In this document: positions 27,061-34,284 of the stretch, piece after piece
Numbering within the stretch: the stretch's first letter is position 1
How the letters are laid out: each line of letters begins with the position of its first letter
From: Botrimarina mediterranea
Lineage (GTDB): Bacteria > Planctomycetota > Planctomycetia > Pirellulales > Lacipirellulaceae
Assembly (NCBI RefSeq): GCF_007753265.1
Contig: NZ_CP036349.1
Span: forward strand, 5,764,862-5,828,861
Reading direction: 5' to 3'
DNA: 64,000 nucleotides
Notes under the pieces: model-generated
Seen by the model: the letters and a program-made list of their open reading frames with translations, nothing else
Database searches by the model: none
Told to the model about the DNA's origin: nothing
Position numbers and translations under genes: made by a program

Positions 27061-28028
27061 CAGGATTATGCAACTAGTAGCTGAGGGTTCTTTGCGAGCG
27101 AGCGGGTTCCGGCGATAAGGAGCTTGGCCTGGACCCAGTGTCGGACGCGGTGGAAGCGTCGGACCCAGGCGGGGAGCGAGGCGAGCCCGCCGCCGAAGGT
27201 GACCAGCGTCCCGAAGGAGGTCTCGATCGCCGTCCGCTGGCGGTAGAGAGCCGCCCCGAACGCCGTCCCCAACAGCTCGATGCTCCGCAGCCGACTGGGC
27301 GAATGTCGTTGGTGGCCCAAGCCTTTCCCCTTGCGTTTCTTCGCCACCAGCTGAAACCCTTCGGCTTGGGCCGCGTCGTAGAGCGGGTTGGCGTCGTACT
27401 CGGTGTCCGCCAGCAGGTAACCGCCGCCGGCAAGCCCTTCGATCAACCAGCGGGCCACGCGTTTCTCGCTGACGTTCATCGGTGAGAGGTCCCAGGCCAG
27501 CGGCATCGGCCCATCGCCCCAGATCACATGCAGCTTGTAGCCCAGCTGCTTGCCCCCGGCGCCACGGCCGTAGCCCGCGTCGGGGTCCTTGCTCACCAGA
27601 CTCACCGCGAGCGCCTTGCCATCGATCTTCTTGACGATCCCCTGGCCCAGGTTCAGCAGCCCGATCAGCCGCTGCTCCACGGCCGTCAGCAGCAGCACGC
27701 AAGCGGGCTTACGCAAGCGTCGGCTCAGCGTGCCTTGCGTCGGCAAAGGTTGAGGGCAGAGGTCGGTGGGCCAGTTCTCGGGGCACGCGGCCCAGGCGGT
27801 GGGGCGGTCGTGGACCACCGCCCACAGGTAAACCACCACGATGTCGCCGGTGGAGTACCTCCAACTCCCCCATCCCACGTCCAACTGTTTCACCAAACGG
27901 TACAATAACCGCCAGAGTTCGCGTTCCATCGGATCGTCTCCCCCTGCAAGGAATAGAATCTCTCCATGCAGAATGGGACGCGGACTCCCTCTTCGCCATC
28001 GGACCGTGCTAGCCCTTGCATAATCCTG
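27061..28028. mobile_element. Complete insertion sequence, IS4/IS5-type, 968 bases
   Basis: The ends are CAGGATTATGCAA at 27061 and its exact complement ending at 28028; similarity continues imperfectly to about base 21. A single transposase gene (27066-27929) fills the element. The flanks read GTGA and TTAC, which are not a direct repeat; the flanking DNA is instead palindromic (27041-27060 against 28029-28048). The same 13-base ends are found on the non-coding element at 17217-17457. Size, single gene and catalytic spacing fit the IS5 superfamily; assignment to a named subgroup needs a database comparison. Confidence 0.92.
27066..27929 (-). CDS. DDE transposase of the IS4/IS5 superfamily
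   Basis: 287 residues, apparently intact. The catalytic triad can be assigned to D103 (KKIDGKAL), D175 (YLLADTEYDA) and E236 in the Y-x2-R-x3-E signature YRQRTAIE. The N-terminal part (VYLWAVVHDRPTAWAA) is the usual helical DNA-binding region. The stop codon TAA lies inside the left terminal repeat, leaving no spare sequence. No frameshift is visible, so the element may still be active and may also mobilise the miniature copy at 17217. Confidence 0.93.
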   Translation of the reverse strand: MERELWRLLYRLVKQLDVGWGSWRYSTGDIVVVYLWAVVHDRPTAWAACPENWPTDLCPQPLPTQGTLSRRLRKPACVLLLTAVEQRLIGLLNLGQGIVKKIDGKALAVSLVSKDPDAGYGRGAGGKQLGYKLHVIWGDGPMPLAWDLSPMNVSEKRVARWLIEGLAGGGYLLADTEYDANPLYDAAQAEGFQLVAKKRKGKGLGHQRHSPSRLRSIELLGTAFGAALYRQRTAIETSFGTLVTFGGGLASLPAWVRRFHRVRHWVQAKLLIAGTRSLAKNPQLLVA

Positions 28029-28048
28029 TTACGCTTCCGGCTCGCCTT
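28029..28048. repeat. Right arm of the palindrome split by the insertion sequence
   Basis: TTACGCTTCCGGCTCGCCTT, complement of 27041-27060. The word GCTTCCGGCTCGCC is also found just after the miniature element at 17458. Confidence 0.85.
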
Positions 28049-28086
28049 ACGCTTCGTTGCTTCGAACACGTCCCCCGTCCCTCCCC

Positions 28087-31029
28087 TCACAACGCCTGCG
28101 TCAGCGTCGCTTCCTCCGAATCATCGAGCAACTTCGGCTCGACCTTGAATCGGTAGATCAACTCCCGCTGACCCGCCGTCTCCTCAACCTGCAGGCGCAT
28201 TGTCTTGCCGATGAGGTCGTCGGCGTTGATGTACTTGTAGCGCTTCTTGTCGACATCCGACTCAAGTTGAAACACCTGGGCCCGTTTGGGCCGCCGGTGG
28301 CTGTTGCTAGCGTGCAGCGTGCACTTGAGATCGACCGGTAGCTCACCAGTGTTGGTCATCCGCTGCTCGACAACCAGCGCGCCCTCGGGGGTGAGGAAGG
28401 TCTCAACCTCCAGCGAGATGTTGTCGAGGCCGACGAACAGCTCGCGCCACACGCTGAACTTGTAGTCGCGTTCCGCCGAGATCTCGAACTCGCAGCGGAC
28501 GATCTGCGGGCCGAAACTCGCGTCGTCGAGACCAATCGTCAATGGCGCCTTGAGCGACTCGTTCGTCTTCATCGAGAGCCTTGGATCGTCCATCGAGACG
28601 TTCCACGAGCTGGAGGAGACTTCCGACATCGACTCGTCGCCGACGCCTTGCTCGGGAACAAAAACACGCACCGTCCCCCCAACGCCCTGGCCAAAAGTGT
28701 TGTGCAACAGGAGAGCGTTCTGCTGCTGGACGCCGAAGACGCTCGCCACCTGCTTCGATTCGAATCCCATCTCCATCCGCCAACGGGCGATCCCTTCGTG
28801 CAACCCGTAGACGAAGAGTGGCATCTGTCCGACACGGATCACTTGCCGGCCGTCGCGTTGCTCGGGCCTCTTGTCATCGCCCCAAACGTCGATGACCTGG
28901 ACGTTCTCGCCGAGGTAGAGCGTTTCTTCGACGGGTGTATCGTTGGATTCGGTCGTCGGAGCTTCGAGGTTCCAGAGGACCATGACGACCTGCCCATCCG
29001 TCCGTTTGAAGATCCAGTTGTTGCTGCCGTGCGGCAATCGGATCGATCCGAGATACTTGGCGCCCCCCAACAGCCGCGCGCACGTACGCCACGGCAAGAG
29101 CAGCTCGCCCGGCGAGCCGTCGGTGTTCATGACGCCCGTCTGGCCGTCGGCCATGTCGGGTGATCCCGAGAACGGATTGCTGATGAAGATGCCATCGGCG
29201 CCGTTCATCTTCGCGACGAGGATCTGCTTGACGAAGTCACGGACGCGTTCCTGATGCCGACGCACAAAGGCGGCTCGCATCAAGGGGTCGTTAGGGTCGT
29301 CGGGGTCGGCGCCCTCGGGGGGCGTCATGTCGACCTCGGGTGGCGCGACGACAACCCAGCGTTCGGCCGAGCTCGGCCGCGCCTTGTCGAACGCCGACTC
29401 GAGCCCCGCCGCGTCGAGCGCTTCGCGTCCGGCGAGTTGCTCGAAGTCCCAGCTGAGCGATTTGCCTTTGTCCCGCGGGTGATCCCACCGCCAGCCGATC
29501 CCCATCCGCACGTCTTGGCCGAAGCGGAAGAGCTGGTTGCGTATCGCGCCGATGCGCTCGACGAGCCGGTCGTAACCGACGAAACTCGTGTCGCCGTCTC
29601 GGCCTAGCTGCCACCAGCGGATGCGCAGCGACAACCGCGTGATGATGTGGTCGATCTGCGGCAGCCAGTACGACGGCTCGCCCGATAGAAAGCCCTCGAT
29701 CGGAGGCGACTCCTTCTGGGTCCGTGGGTCGGCAATGACGAGCGACGGGTCCTCCAGGATGCCGATCGTCTCGATCCCGCGCGCCGCGAGTTGCTCGGCG
29801 AACTTCATGATCGACTCGCCTCGTTGCTCGTCGCCCGGGACGAACCAGACCGGCAGCTTCACCTTGCGGACGCCCACCCGAGGCAACAGCTCTTGCAGCA
29901 CCGAGAACGGCAACGGCCGGTCGGCTTTGGGCAGCGTCCACCCGAACTCGCCGCGTTCGCTGGTGACGAGTGCGTCACGCACCACCGCGACGGAAATGGC
30001 GCGTGTCTCGCCGATCGGAACGTCGGTCCCCGTGCGGTACATTCCGACCCGCACGCGATAGAAACCATAGTCTTTAATCGGCGGCTTCCACGCCTTCGAT
30101 CCCTCGTAGCTCGACTTGTCGGTGCCGAACCCGTCCACGATGTCCGAAGCGTGCGCGACCGACTCGGAGATGATCTGGCCGTCGAGATTGACCTTGCCCC
30201 CCTCGCCGATGGACTTGTTCGTGGCGTCGAGGAGCTGGAACCGCACCTCGGGGTTTTGCTCCAGAATGCCCGACAGGCTGCACGTGACCTCCACATCCTC
30301 GACGTTCGTGTAAACGTTGTAGAGGCTGTCGGTATGGATGCGGATGCTTGGTAATCGATAGAGACGCACGTCGGCAATCTGAATCTCGGCGTTGAGGTCG
30401 CCACGCTCGCCGCGCGCGTAGTCAAGGTGCAGGTAGACGCGATCGACCTCGCCGTCCTCCGGCTGATAGTCGCCCATCTCGATGTCGCGCCACCTCCCAT
30501 CGGAAGGGAGCGGATCGGACTGTTCGACCTGCTTCTTGATGTCTCGGTTGTTATGAAACGCCATCCGCACCCGCACGGCCCCGTGCTCAACCCCCTTGAT
30601 CCGAGCCCGCATCCGTAGCTTGTAGCTGAACTTCGGCATGACGTGGATCGGCGGGCTGATCGCCGTCGCCCCCGCCCCGTCCGGCTGGATCAACAGCACC
30701 TTTCCGGAGGTCGCCTTATCGTCCGCCGGGACGATCGCGATCCGGGCGTACTGCGGATGCTCGTCGTCATAGACGCGGGTCCAGCGGTCGGGCCAGCTGT
30801 CATAGTTGATGTCCCAACTCGCGTCGTCAAACTGGCAAGCGAACACTCGGACGAGGTCCACCAGCGAGTCGTCGGAGCCTGGCGATTTGTCCTCCGGCGC
30901 CGCGCCACTCGACTCGGCAAGCGGCTGCGGCCCGGAACTCGAGACGCGGCTTGGCGACGCCGGCGCTATCGTCACCGATGTCAGAGCGATCGTCGCAAGG
31001 GCGAGTCGGCAGTGCGTCAGAAGGGTCAC
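28087..31029 (-). CDS. Large exported protein of unknown function, possibly glycosidase-like
   Basis: 980 residues when started at GTG 31029, which precedes a signal-peptide-like segment (LALATIALTSVTIAPASP). The frame continues open upstream for 260 codons, but that part overlaps the divergent TIM-barrel gene and lacks coding character. Residues of about 60-300 are beta-rich, with FACQFDDASWDINYDSWPDR and an LHLDYARGERGDL segment reminiscent of carbohydrate-binding modules. The centre (RKVKLPVWFVPGD, ETIGILEDPS, DGIFISNPF) looks like a (beta/alpha) barrel, as in glycoside hydrolases. No family was recognised and no catalytic residues are assigned. Confidence 0.7.
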   Translation of the reverse strand: MTLLTHCRLALATIALTSVTIAPASPSRVSSSGPQPLAESSGAAPEDKSPGSDDSLVDLVRVFACQFDDASWDINYDSWPDRWTRVYDDEHPQYARIAIVPADDKATSGKVLLIQPDGAGATAISPPIHVMPKFSYKLRMRARIKGVEHGAVRVRMAFHNNRDIKKQVEQSDPLPSDGRWRDIEMGDYQPEDGEVDRVYLHLDYARGERGDLNAEIQIADVRLYRLPSIRIHTDSLYNVYTNVEDVEVTCSLSGILEQNPEVRFQLLDATNKSIGEGGKVNLDGQIISESVAHASDIVDGFGTDKSSYEGSKAWKPPIKDYGFYRVRVGMYRTGTDVPIGETRAISVAVVRDALVTSERGEFGWTLPKADRPLPFSVLQELLPRVGVRKVKLPVWFVPGDEQRGESIMKFAEQLAARGIETIGILEDPSLVIADPRTQKESPPIEGFLSGEPSYWLPQIDHIITRLSLRIRWWQLGRDGDTSFVGYDRLVERIGAIRNQLFRFGQDVRMGIGWRWDHPRDKGKSLSWDFEQLAGREALDAAGLESAFDKARPSSAERWVVVAPPEVDMTPPEGADPDDPNDPLMRAAFVRRHQERVRDFVKQILVAKMNGADGIFISNPFSGSPDMADGQTGVMNTDGSPGELLLPWRTCARLLGGAKYLGSIRLPHGSNNWIFKRTDGQVVMVLWNLEAPTTESNDTPVEETLYLGENVQVIDVWGDDKRPEQRDGRQVIRVGQMPLFVYGLHEGIARWRMEMGFESKQVASVFGVQQQNALLLHNTFGQGVGGTVRVFVPEQGVGDESMSEVSSSSWNVSMDDPRLSMKTNESLKAPLTIGLDDASFGPQIVRCEFEISAERDYKFSVWRELFVGLDNISLEVETFLTPEGALVVEQRMTNTGELPVDLKCTLHASNSHRRPKRAQVFQLESDVDKKRYKYINADDLIGKTMRLQVEETAGQRELIYRFKVEPKLLDDSEEATLTQAL

Positions 31030-31170
31030 AGCGGCATGCTGGGGCGCACGGGGAGCGGAGGGCCGAGCGCTTGTCGCCCAAGGCCTTTCAACTGTACGGT
31101 GCGTCTGGCGACCCGCCCGACTCCCCGGCGGAGCAGCCGCATCGGACCGACGCCAACCACCGACACAACC

Positions 31171-31956
31171 GTGCCAGCCCCACCAATCGCTATCCAGACG
31201 CTCAGCCTCCGCCAGCCGCTGCGGCGGGCCTTGGAGACCGCCGCGCAGCTCGGCGCCGACGGCGTCGAGATCGACCTCCGGACCGAGCTCCGCATCGCCG
31301 ACTTCTCGCAAACCGCCCTCCGGCAGTTCCGCAAGACGCTCGATGACCTTGGCCTGCGGGTGCTGGCGGCGTCGTTCCCAACGCGTCGCGGCTTCGACGA
31401 CGCCGAGGACCTCGAGCGCCGCGTCCTGGCGACGCGCGAGGCGATGGCCTTTGCGTACAAGCTCGGCGCCCATGTCGTTGTCGGCCGGGCGGGCGAGATC
31501 CCCGAGGGCGAAGACGATGCCCTGTCCGAGATCATGGTCCAGTCGCTGCAACTCCTCGGCGCCCACGGCGAGCGCGTCGGCGCGCGCTTCGCCTTCGCGT
31601 CCGGCGCGGCGCCCAAAGCGCAGCGCCGGCTGCTCGATCGCATCGGCGAGGGCGCCGTGGGCGTCGCGTTGCACCCCTCCCTGCTCATCGGCGGCGGCCA
31701 AGACCCCGCCGACGCCGCGTCGCAGCTCGGCGCCGACACGGTAAGCGTCTACGCCGTCGACGCGGTGCGCGAAGCGTCCGTCAGCGGCAGCCGTGCCACG
31801 GAGGTCCAATTAGGCCGCGGTGAAGCCGACATGCCCGCCGTGCTCGGCGTCCTCGAAGAGCACGCCTTCCGCGGCCCGATAACGGTCACCAGAACCGACA
31901 CGTCCGACCCGACCGGCGAAATCAGCGACGCCGTGCAGTTCCTCCGCGCCTTGTAG
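31171..31956 (+). CDS. TIM-barrel sugar phosphate isomerase/epimerase-like protein
   Basis: 261 residues from GTG 31171, the start that best fits the beginning of the barrel (IAIQTLSLRQPLRRALETAA). The first repeats LGADGVEIDLRTEL and KTLDDLGLRVLAASFPTRRG match the AP-endonuclease-2-like (xylose-isomerase-like) barrel family. The metal-binding Glu/His residues expected late in the chain are not obvious, and the protein is slightly short, so activity is uncertain. The gene is divergent from the 980-residue protein gene. Its TAG stop (31954-31956) belongs to a GGTCCGC-type repeat. Confidence 0.75.
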   Translation: MPAPPIAIQTLSLRQPLRRALETAAQLGADGVEIDLRTELRIADFSQTALRQFRKTLDDLGLRVLAASFPTRRGFDDAEDLERRVLATREAMAFAYKLGAHVVVGRAGEIPEGEDDALSEIMVQSLQLLGAHGERVGARFAFASGAAPKAQRRLLDRIGEGAVGVALHPSLLIGGGQDPADAASQLGADTVSVYAVDAVREASVSGSRATEVQLGRGEADMPAVLGVLEEHAFRGPITVTRTDTSDPTGEISDAVQFLRAL

Positions 31957-31976
31957 GGTCCGCTGTGCGGACCGCA
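31953..31976. repeat. GGTCCGC-TGT-GCGGACC element at a stop codon (left partner)
   Basis: GTAGGGTCCGCTGTGCGGAC starts with the TAG stop of the preceding gene and holds a perfect 7-bp stem with a TGT loop. It is inverted relative to 32197-32220. Confidence 0.8.
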
Positions 31977-32021
31977 CGATCAATTCACCGCAACGAGCGA
32001 ACGAACGTCGGTTGTAACAGA

Positions 32022-32095
32022 GAGCCGGAACGCGTTAGCGCCCGTAGTTGGTCTTGGCACCCGCTACAACTCCGGGCGCTAACGCGTTCCGGCTC
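32022..32095. repeat. Palindrome, GAGCCGGAACGCGTTAGCG type
   Basis: Left arm GAGCCGGAACGCGTTAGCGC and right arm GCGCTAACGCGTTCCGGCTC; the spacer has GGCACCCGCT, close to the GGTACCCGCT of other members. It is nested inside the inverted pair 31953-31976 and 32197-32220 between convergent genes. Confidence 0.85.
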
Positions 32096-32196
32096 CCTTT
32101 CAAGTCGCATCTGAAGCGTGTGCCTGCTTCACTCTCGGCGCTGGCGCTAAGGGCTCCCGAAGAATCGGTGTGCTGGCGATTCTGCAAACCGCCAAC

Positions 32197-32220
32197 TGCG
32201 GTCCGCACAGGGGACCCTAC
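32197..32220. repeat. GGTCCGC-type element (right partner)
   Basis: TGCGGTCCGCACAGGGGACC then CTAC, the complement of 31953-31976 with one or two changes. It begins seven bases after the stop codon of the minus-strand gene at 32227. Confidence 0.75.
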
Positions 32221-32226
32221 AATCTC

Positions 32227-32511
32227 TTAGTGCTTGTAGACCTTGTGCGAGGGCCGGCCCGCCAGGATCTCCGCCTTGCCCCAGTTGGTGACCGCGCGGA
32301 AGGCGTCGCTCGTGATGAACGCCTTGAACGCTTCTTCGTCGTTCCACTGGCTGGTGATCAGATACGACGCGTCGTTCGCCACGTCACGCCACAGCGACGA
32401 GCTGTCGTGCCCCTCGGCCGCGTTGAGGGCGCCGAGCACTGCGGCGAACTTCTCCTCGAACTCCCCCTGCTTGCCGGGCAAGACGACGTAATTCATTCCG
32501 ACAGTGACCAT
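32227..32511 (-). CDS. Antibiotic biosynthesis monooxygenase (ABM) domain protein
   Basis: 94 residues forming one ABM ferredoxin-like fold: VTVGMNYVVLPGKQGEFEEK, SYLITSQWNDEEAFKAF and a final VTNWGKAEIL. Such small proteins dimerise; some are quinol monooxygenases and others bind haem or have unknown roles. No cofactor residues can be assigned with confidence. The gene follows the 300-residue protein gene on the same strand with an 80-base gap, so an operon is possible. Confidence 0.85.
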   Translation of the reverse strand: MVTVGMNYVVLPGKQGEFEEKFAAVLGALNAAEGHDSSSLWRDVANDASYLITSQWNDEEAFKAFITSDAFRAVTNWGKAEILAGRPSHKVYKH

Positions 32512-32592
32512 CGCGGCGCGTCCTTTGAGAAAGCAGTCCTGGTTAAAGCGAGTTGCAGCCTGCAGAGCGTAGCACAGAACGGCGCCGAAGGT

Positions 32593-33495
32593 TTAGTTGT
32601 CGTCCGAGGGCGCGACGGCCAGGGCCTTCAGCGCGTCGAGCGCCCCCAGCAGGTCGTCACGGCTGATCGCGTCCCAGCCGGTCATCTTGTGGCTGAGGAT
32701 CACCAGCTTGAACTGCTCGAACGCGTCCGCCACGTCATCCGGCAGCTTCGCCATGTCGGCAAACGGCCGCACCCGCGGCGCCTTCTCGGCTACATCGCCG
32801 TCGCCGTCGGCTTCGAACGGGGCGTCCGACTCGTCCGCTTCGACCGTCGCGGCGCTCTCGCGCGACGCGGCGGCGACGGTTTCATCGTCGGTGGCGCCGC
32901 CGCTCCGGGCCTCTTCGCTCGACGCCTCTTCGCCGCCGCTCAGCGCGTTGTAGGAGTCTTCGTCGATCTGGGCCTCGATCACCTGGCCGTCGGTCGGGCC
33001 CTCGGGGCCGCCGCCATTCGCCTCCCACCGCGCGCCGCGCATCTGCGAGACGCTCCAGCGATTGTTGATCGCCCCTTCGAGCCACATCTCCGCGTCGTCC
33101 CAATCGAGCGCCGCTTGGAAGTGGCTCCAGAACAGCCCGCTATACTGCGAGCGCACCGCGCCGAACCGCTCGTGCGCGCGACGCAGCCGGCCGACGTGCT
33201 GGCTCGTGACATTGCCCACCAGCCGCGTCCATGCCTCGTCCGAGTACTCGGTGACGTGCGCGCCGCTCTTGCGGACCGCTTCACGCCAGTCGGCGATGAT
33301 GCGTCCCTTCTCCCAGTTGGTCGTGCTGACGAGCTGGTTCCACTGTCCGACGAACGGCGAGGAGGACTCGACCGTCTGGGCCGACAGGTCGGTCTCGACC
33401 CGCGGCTCCTCGCCAACGACATGACCTGTTGAAGGGATTGGGCCGGCGGATGGTTGCGAGAACGATTCGTCCGTGATTGGGTCGCTAGGCAGCAT
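32593..33495 (-). CDS. Unknown cytoplasmic protein with helical N-terminal domain
   Basis: 300 residues, no signal peptide. Residues of about 50-170 form an ordered, Trp-rich helical domain (WNQLVSTTNWEKGRIIADWR, LVGNVTSQHVGRLRRAHERF, LFWSHFQAALDWDDAEMWLE and NNRWSVSQMRGARWE). An acidic low-complexity linker (EEASSEEARSGG, then EADESDAPFEADGDGD) follows, then a short helical end (AFEQFKLVILSHKMTGWDAI). I do not recognise the family. The N-terminal pattern is vaguely like helical parts of ParB/KorB-type or DUF3102 proteins, but that is speculation. Confidence 0.65.
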   Translation of the reverse strand: MLPSDPITDESFSQPSAGPIPSTGHVVGEEPRVETDLSAQTVESSSPFVGQWNQLVSTTNWEKGRIIADWREAVRKSGAHVTEYSDEAWTRLVGNVTSQHVGRLRRAHERFGAVRSQYSGLFWSHFQAALDWDDAEMWLEGAINNRWSVSQMRGARWEANGGGPEGPTDGQVIEAQIDEDSYNALSGGEEASSEEARSGGATDDETVAAASRESAATVEADESDAPFEADGDGDVAEKAPRVRPFADMAKLPDDVADAFEQFKLVILSHKMTGWDAISRDDLLGALDALKALAVAPSDDN

Positions 33496-33709
33496 GGAGA
33501 AACGGGCCTCTTGTCTCGGTAAGCGGCAGGACAGCTAGCTCGATGGCGGGGCGTGCTCGGCCGCCAGCGGCCATCGGGGGGCGGATTCTAGCAGCCCCCC
33601 GCCGCGCCGCCACGCGCCGAATGGGCCAGCCACGCTTGAGTTATCGACACCCGCGCCGCACGACCCTCGCCACCCGCGCCAATTCGCAGAGAACCCCTGA
33701 CGGCGCAGG
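33496..33709. other. Non-coding stretch, no gene recognised
   Basis: GC-rich sequence with CCGCCAGCGG and GCCCCCCG words and one TTATCGACA near 33637, a one-mismatch version of the DnaA box. No coding region or RNA gene could be supported. Confidence 0.4.
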
Positions 33710-33739
33710 AAAAAGCCCTACCCGCGGCACGGGCAGGGC
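33710..33739 (-). terminator. Strong intrinsic terminator without an adjacent coding gene
   Basis: On the minus strand the sequence is GCCCTGCCCG-TGCCG-CGGGTAGGGC followed by TTTTTCC: a 10-bp stem with one wobble pair and a five-base loop. The nearest upstream gene on that strand (CDGSH, 33901) ends 160 bases earlier, behind a palindrome. It may end that message or a small RNA from 33740-33900. Confidence 0.75.
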
Positions 33740-33807
33740 GTGGAAAACTTTCCCGGCGACGCCGTGGATAACACGTCGAGACGCCGTCGACAGCGTGTCG
33801 GTCCCTC

Positions 33808-33876
33808 GTAGGGTGGGTCGTGACCCACCATGAACCCAGGGCTCACGTCGCTGCGGTGGATCACGACCCACCCTAC
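33808..33876. repeat. Palindrome, GTAGGGTGGGTCGTGACCCACC type
   Basis: Left arm GTAGGGTGGGTCGTGACCCA; right arm GGTGGATCACGACCCACCCT ending AC. Each arm is also partly self-complementary (GGGTCGTGACCC), so cruciform or double hairpin forms are possible. It lies 24 bases beyond the CDGSH stop codon. Confidence 0.82.
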
Positions 33877-33900
33877 AACGGATTCGACTAACCGTGCGGA

Positions 33901-34116
33901 CTACGCCACCGGCGCTTTCACCTCGGAAGTGAACTCACACTCCTTATGCGCGCCGTCGCAGAACGGCGCGTTCTTCGACGCCCCGCAGCGGCACAGCGCG
34001 ATCGCCGGCTTCGAGGGGTCGAGTGGGAACGCGTTGCCATCGGCGTCGTAGAGCTCGATCGGCCCCTCGATCTTCAGCGAGCCATTCTTACGAACCGTGA
34101 TCTTGACGTCGGCCAT
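33901..34116 (-). CDS. CDGSH iron-sulfur domain protein
   Basis: 71 residues. The cluster ligands are C42, C44, C53 and H57 in CRCGASKNAPFCDGAH, the 3Cys-1His pattern that binds a labile [2Fe-2S] cluster. The N-terminal part (ITVRKNGSLKIEGPIELYDA) is the usual beta segment of the bacterial single-CDGSH group. There is no signal or membrane anchor, so it acts in the cytoplasm, probably in redox sensing or cluster transfer; the partner is unknown. Confidence 0.95.
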   Translation of the reverse strand: MADVKITVRKNGSLKIEGPIELYDADGNAFPLDPSKPAIALCRCGASKNAPFCDGAHKECEFTSEVKAPVA

Positions 34117-34188
34117 GGGGCGTATCTCCGGGAAATTGTTGACGGTCTGATTGTTGACGGCAGAAGCGGAACCGCCAAGACGCCAATA

Positions 34189-34284
34189 GGAATGACGAAA
34201 TCCGAATGACGAATGACGAACCTGTCGGAGGGGTTAGGCCGCTACCGGCAGGTTCGTCATTCGTGTTTCGTCATTCGTCATTCG
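34189..34284. repeat. Inverted repeat built of GAATGACGAA units
   Basis: Left side GAATGACGAAATCCGAATGA then CGAATGACGAACCTG; right side CAGGTTCGTCATTCG then TGTTTCGTCATTCGTCATTC. Tandem ATGACGA units inside an inverted repeat distinguish it from other families here. The right arm overlaps the last codons of the M28 peptidase gene (stop at 34271). Confidence 0.78.

Noticed and set aside
26989-27702. N-terminal extension of the Nif3-like gene into the insertion sequence
   Set aside because: The frame stays open through the IS by chance; the conserved family start is at MPTTPTIAD and the terminal repeat of the IS cannot be part of the gene.
31030-31809. Upstream extension of the 980-residue protein gene
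   Set aside because: It overlaps the divergent TIM-barrel gene and has no signal peptide or domain; GTG 31029 gives a signal peptide.
33496-33900. Replication origin
   Set aside because: Three imperfect DnaA-like words are present, but no A/T-rich unwinding element, dnaA, dnaN or gyrB gene is near; kept only as a weak finding.
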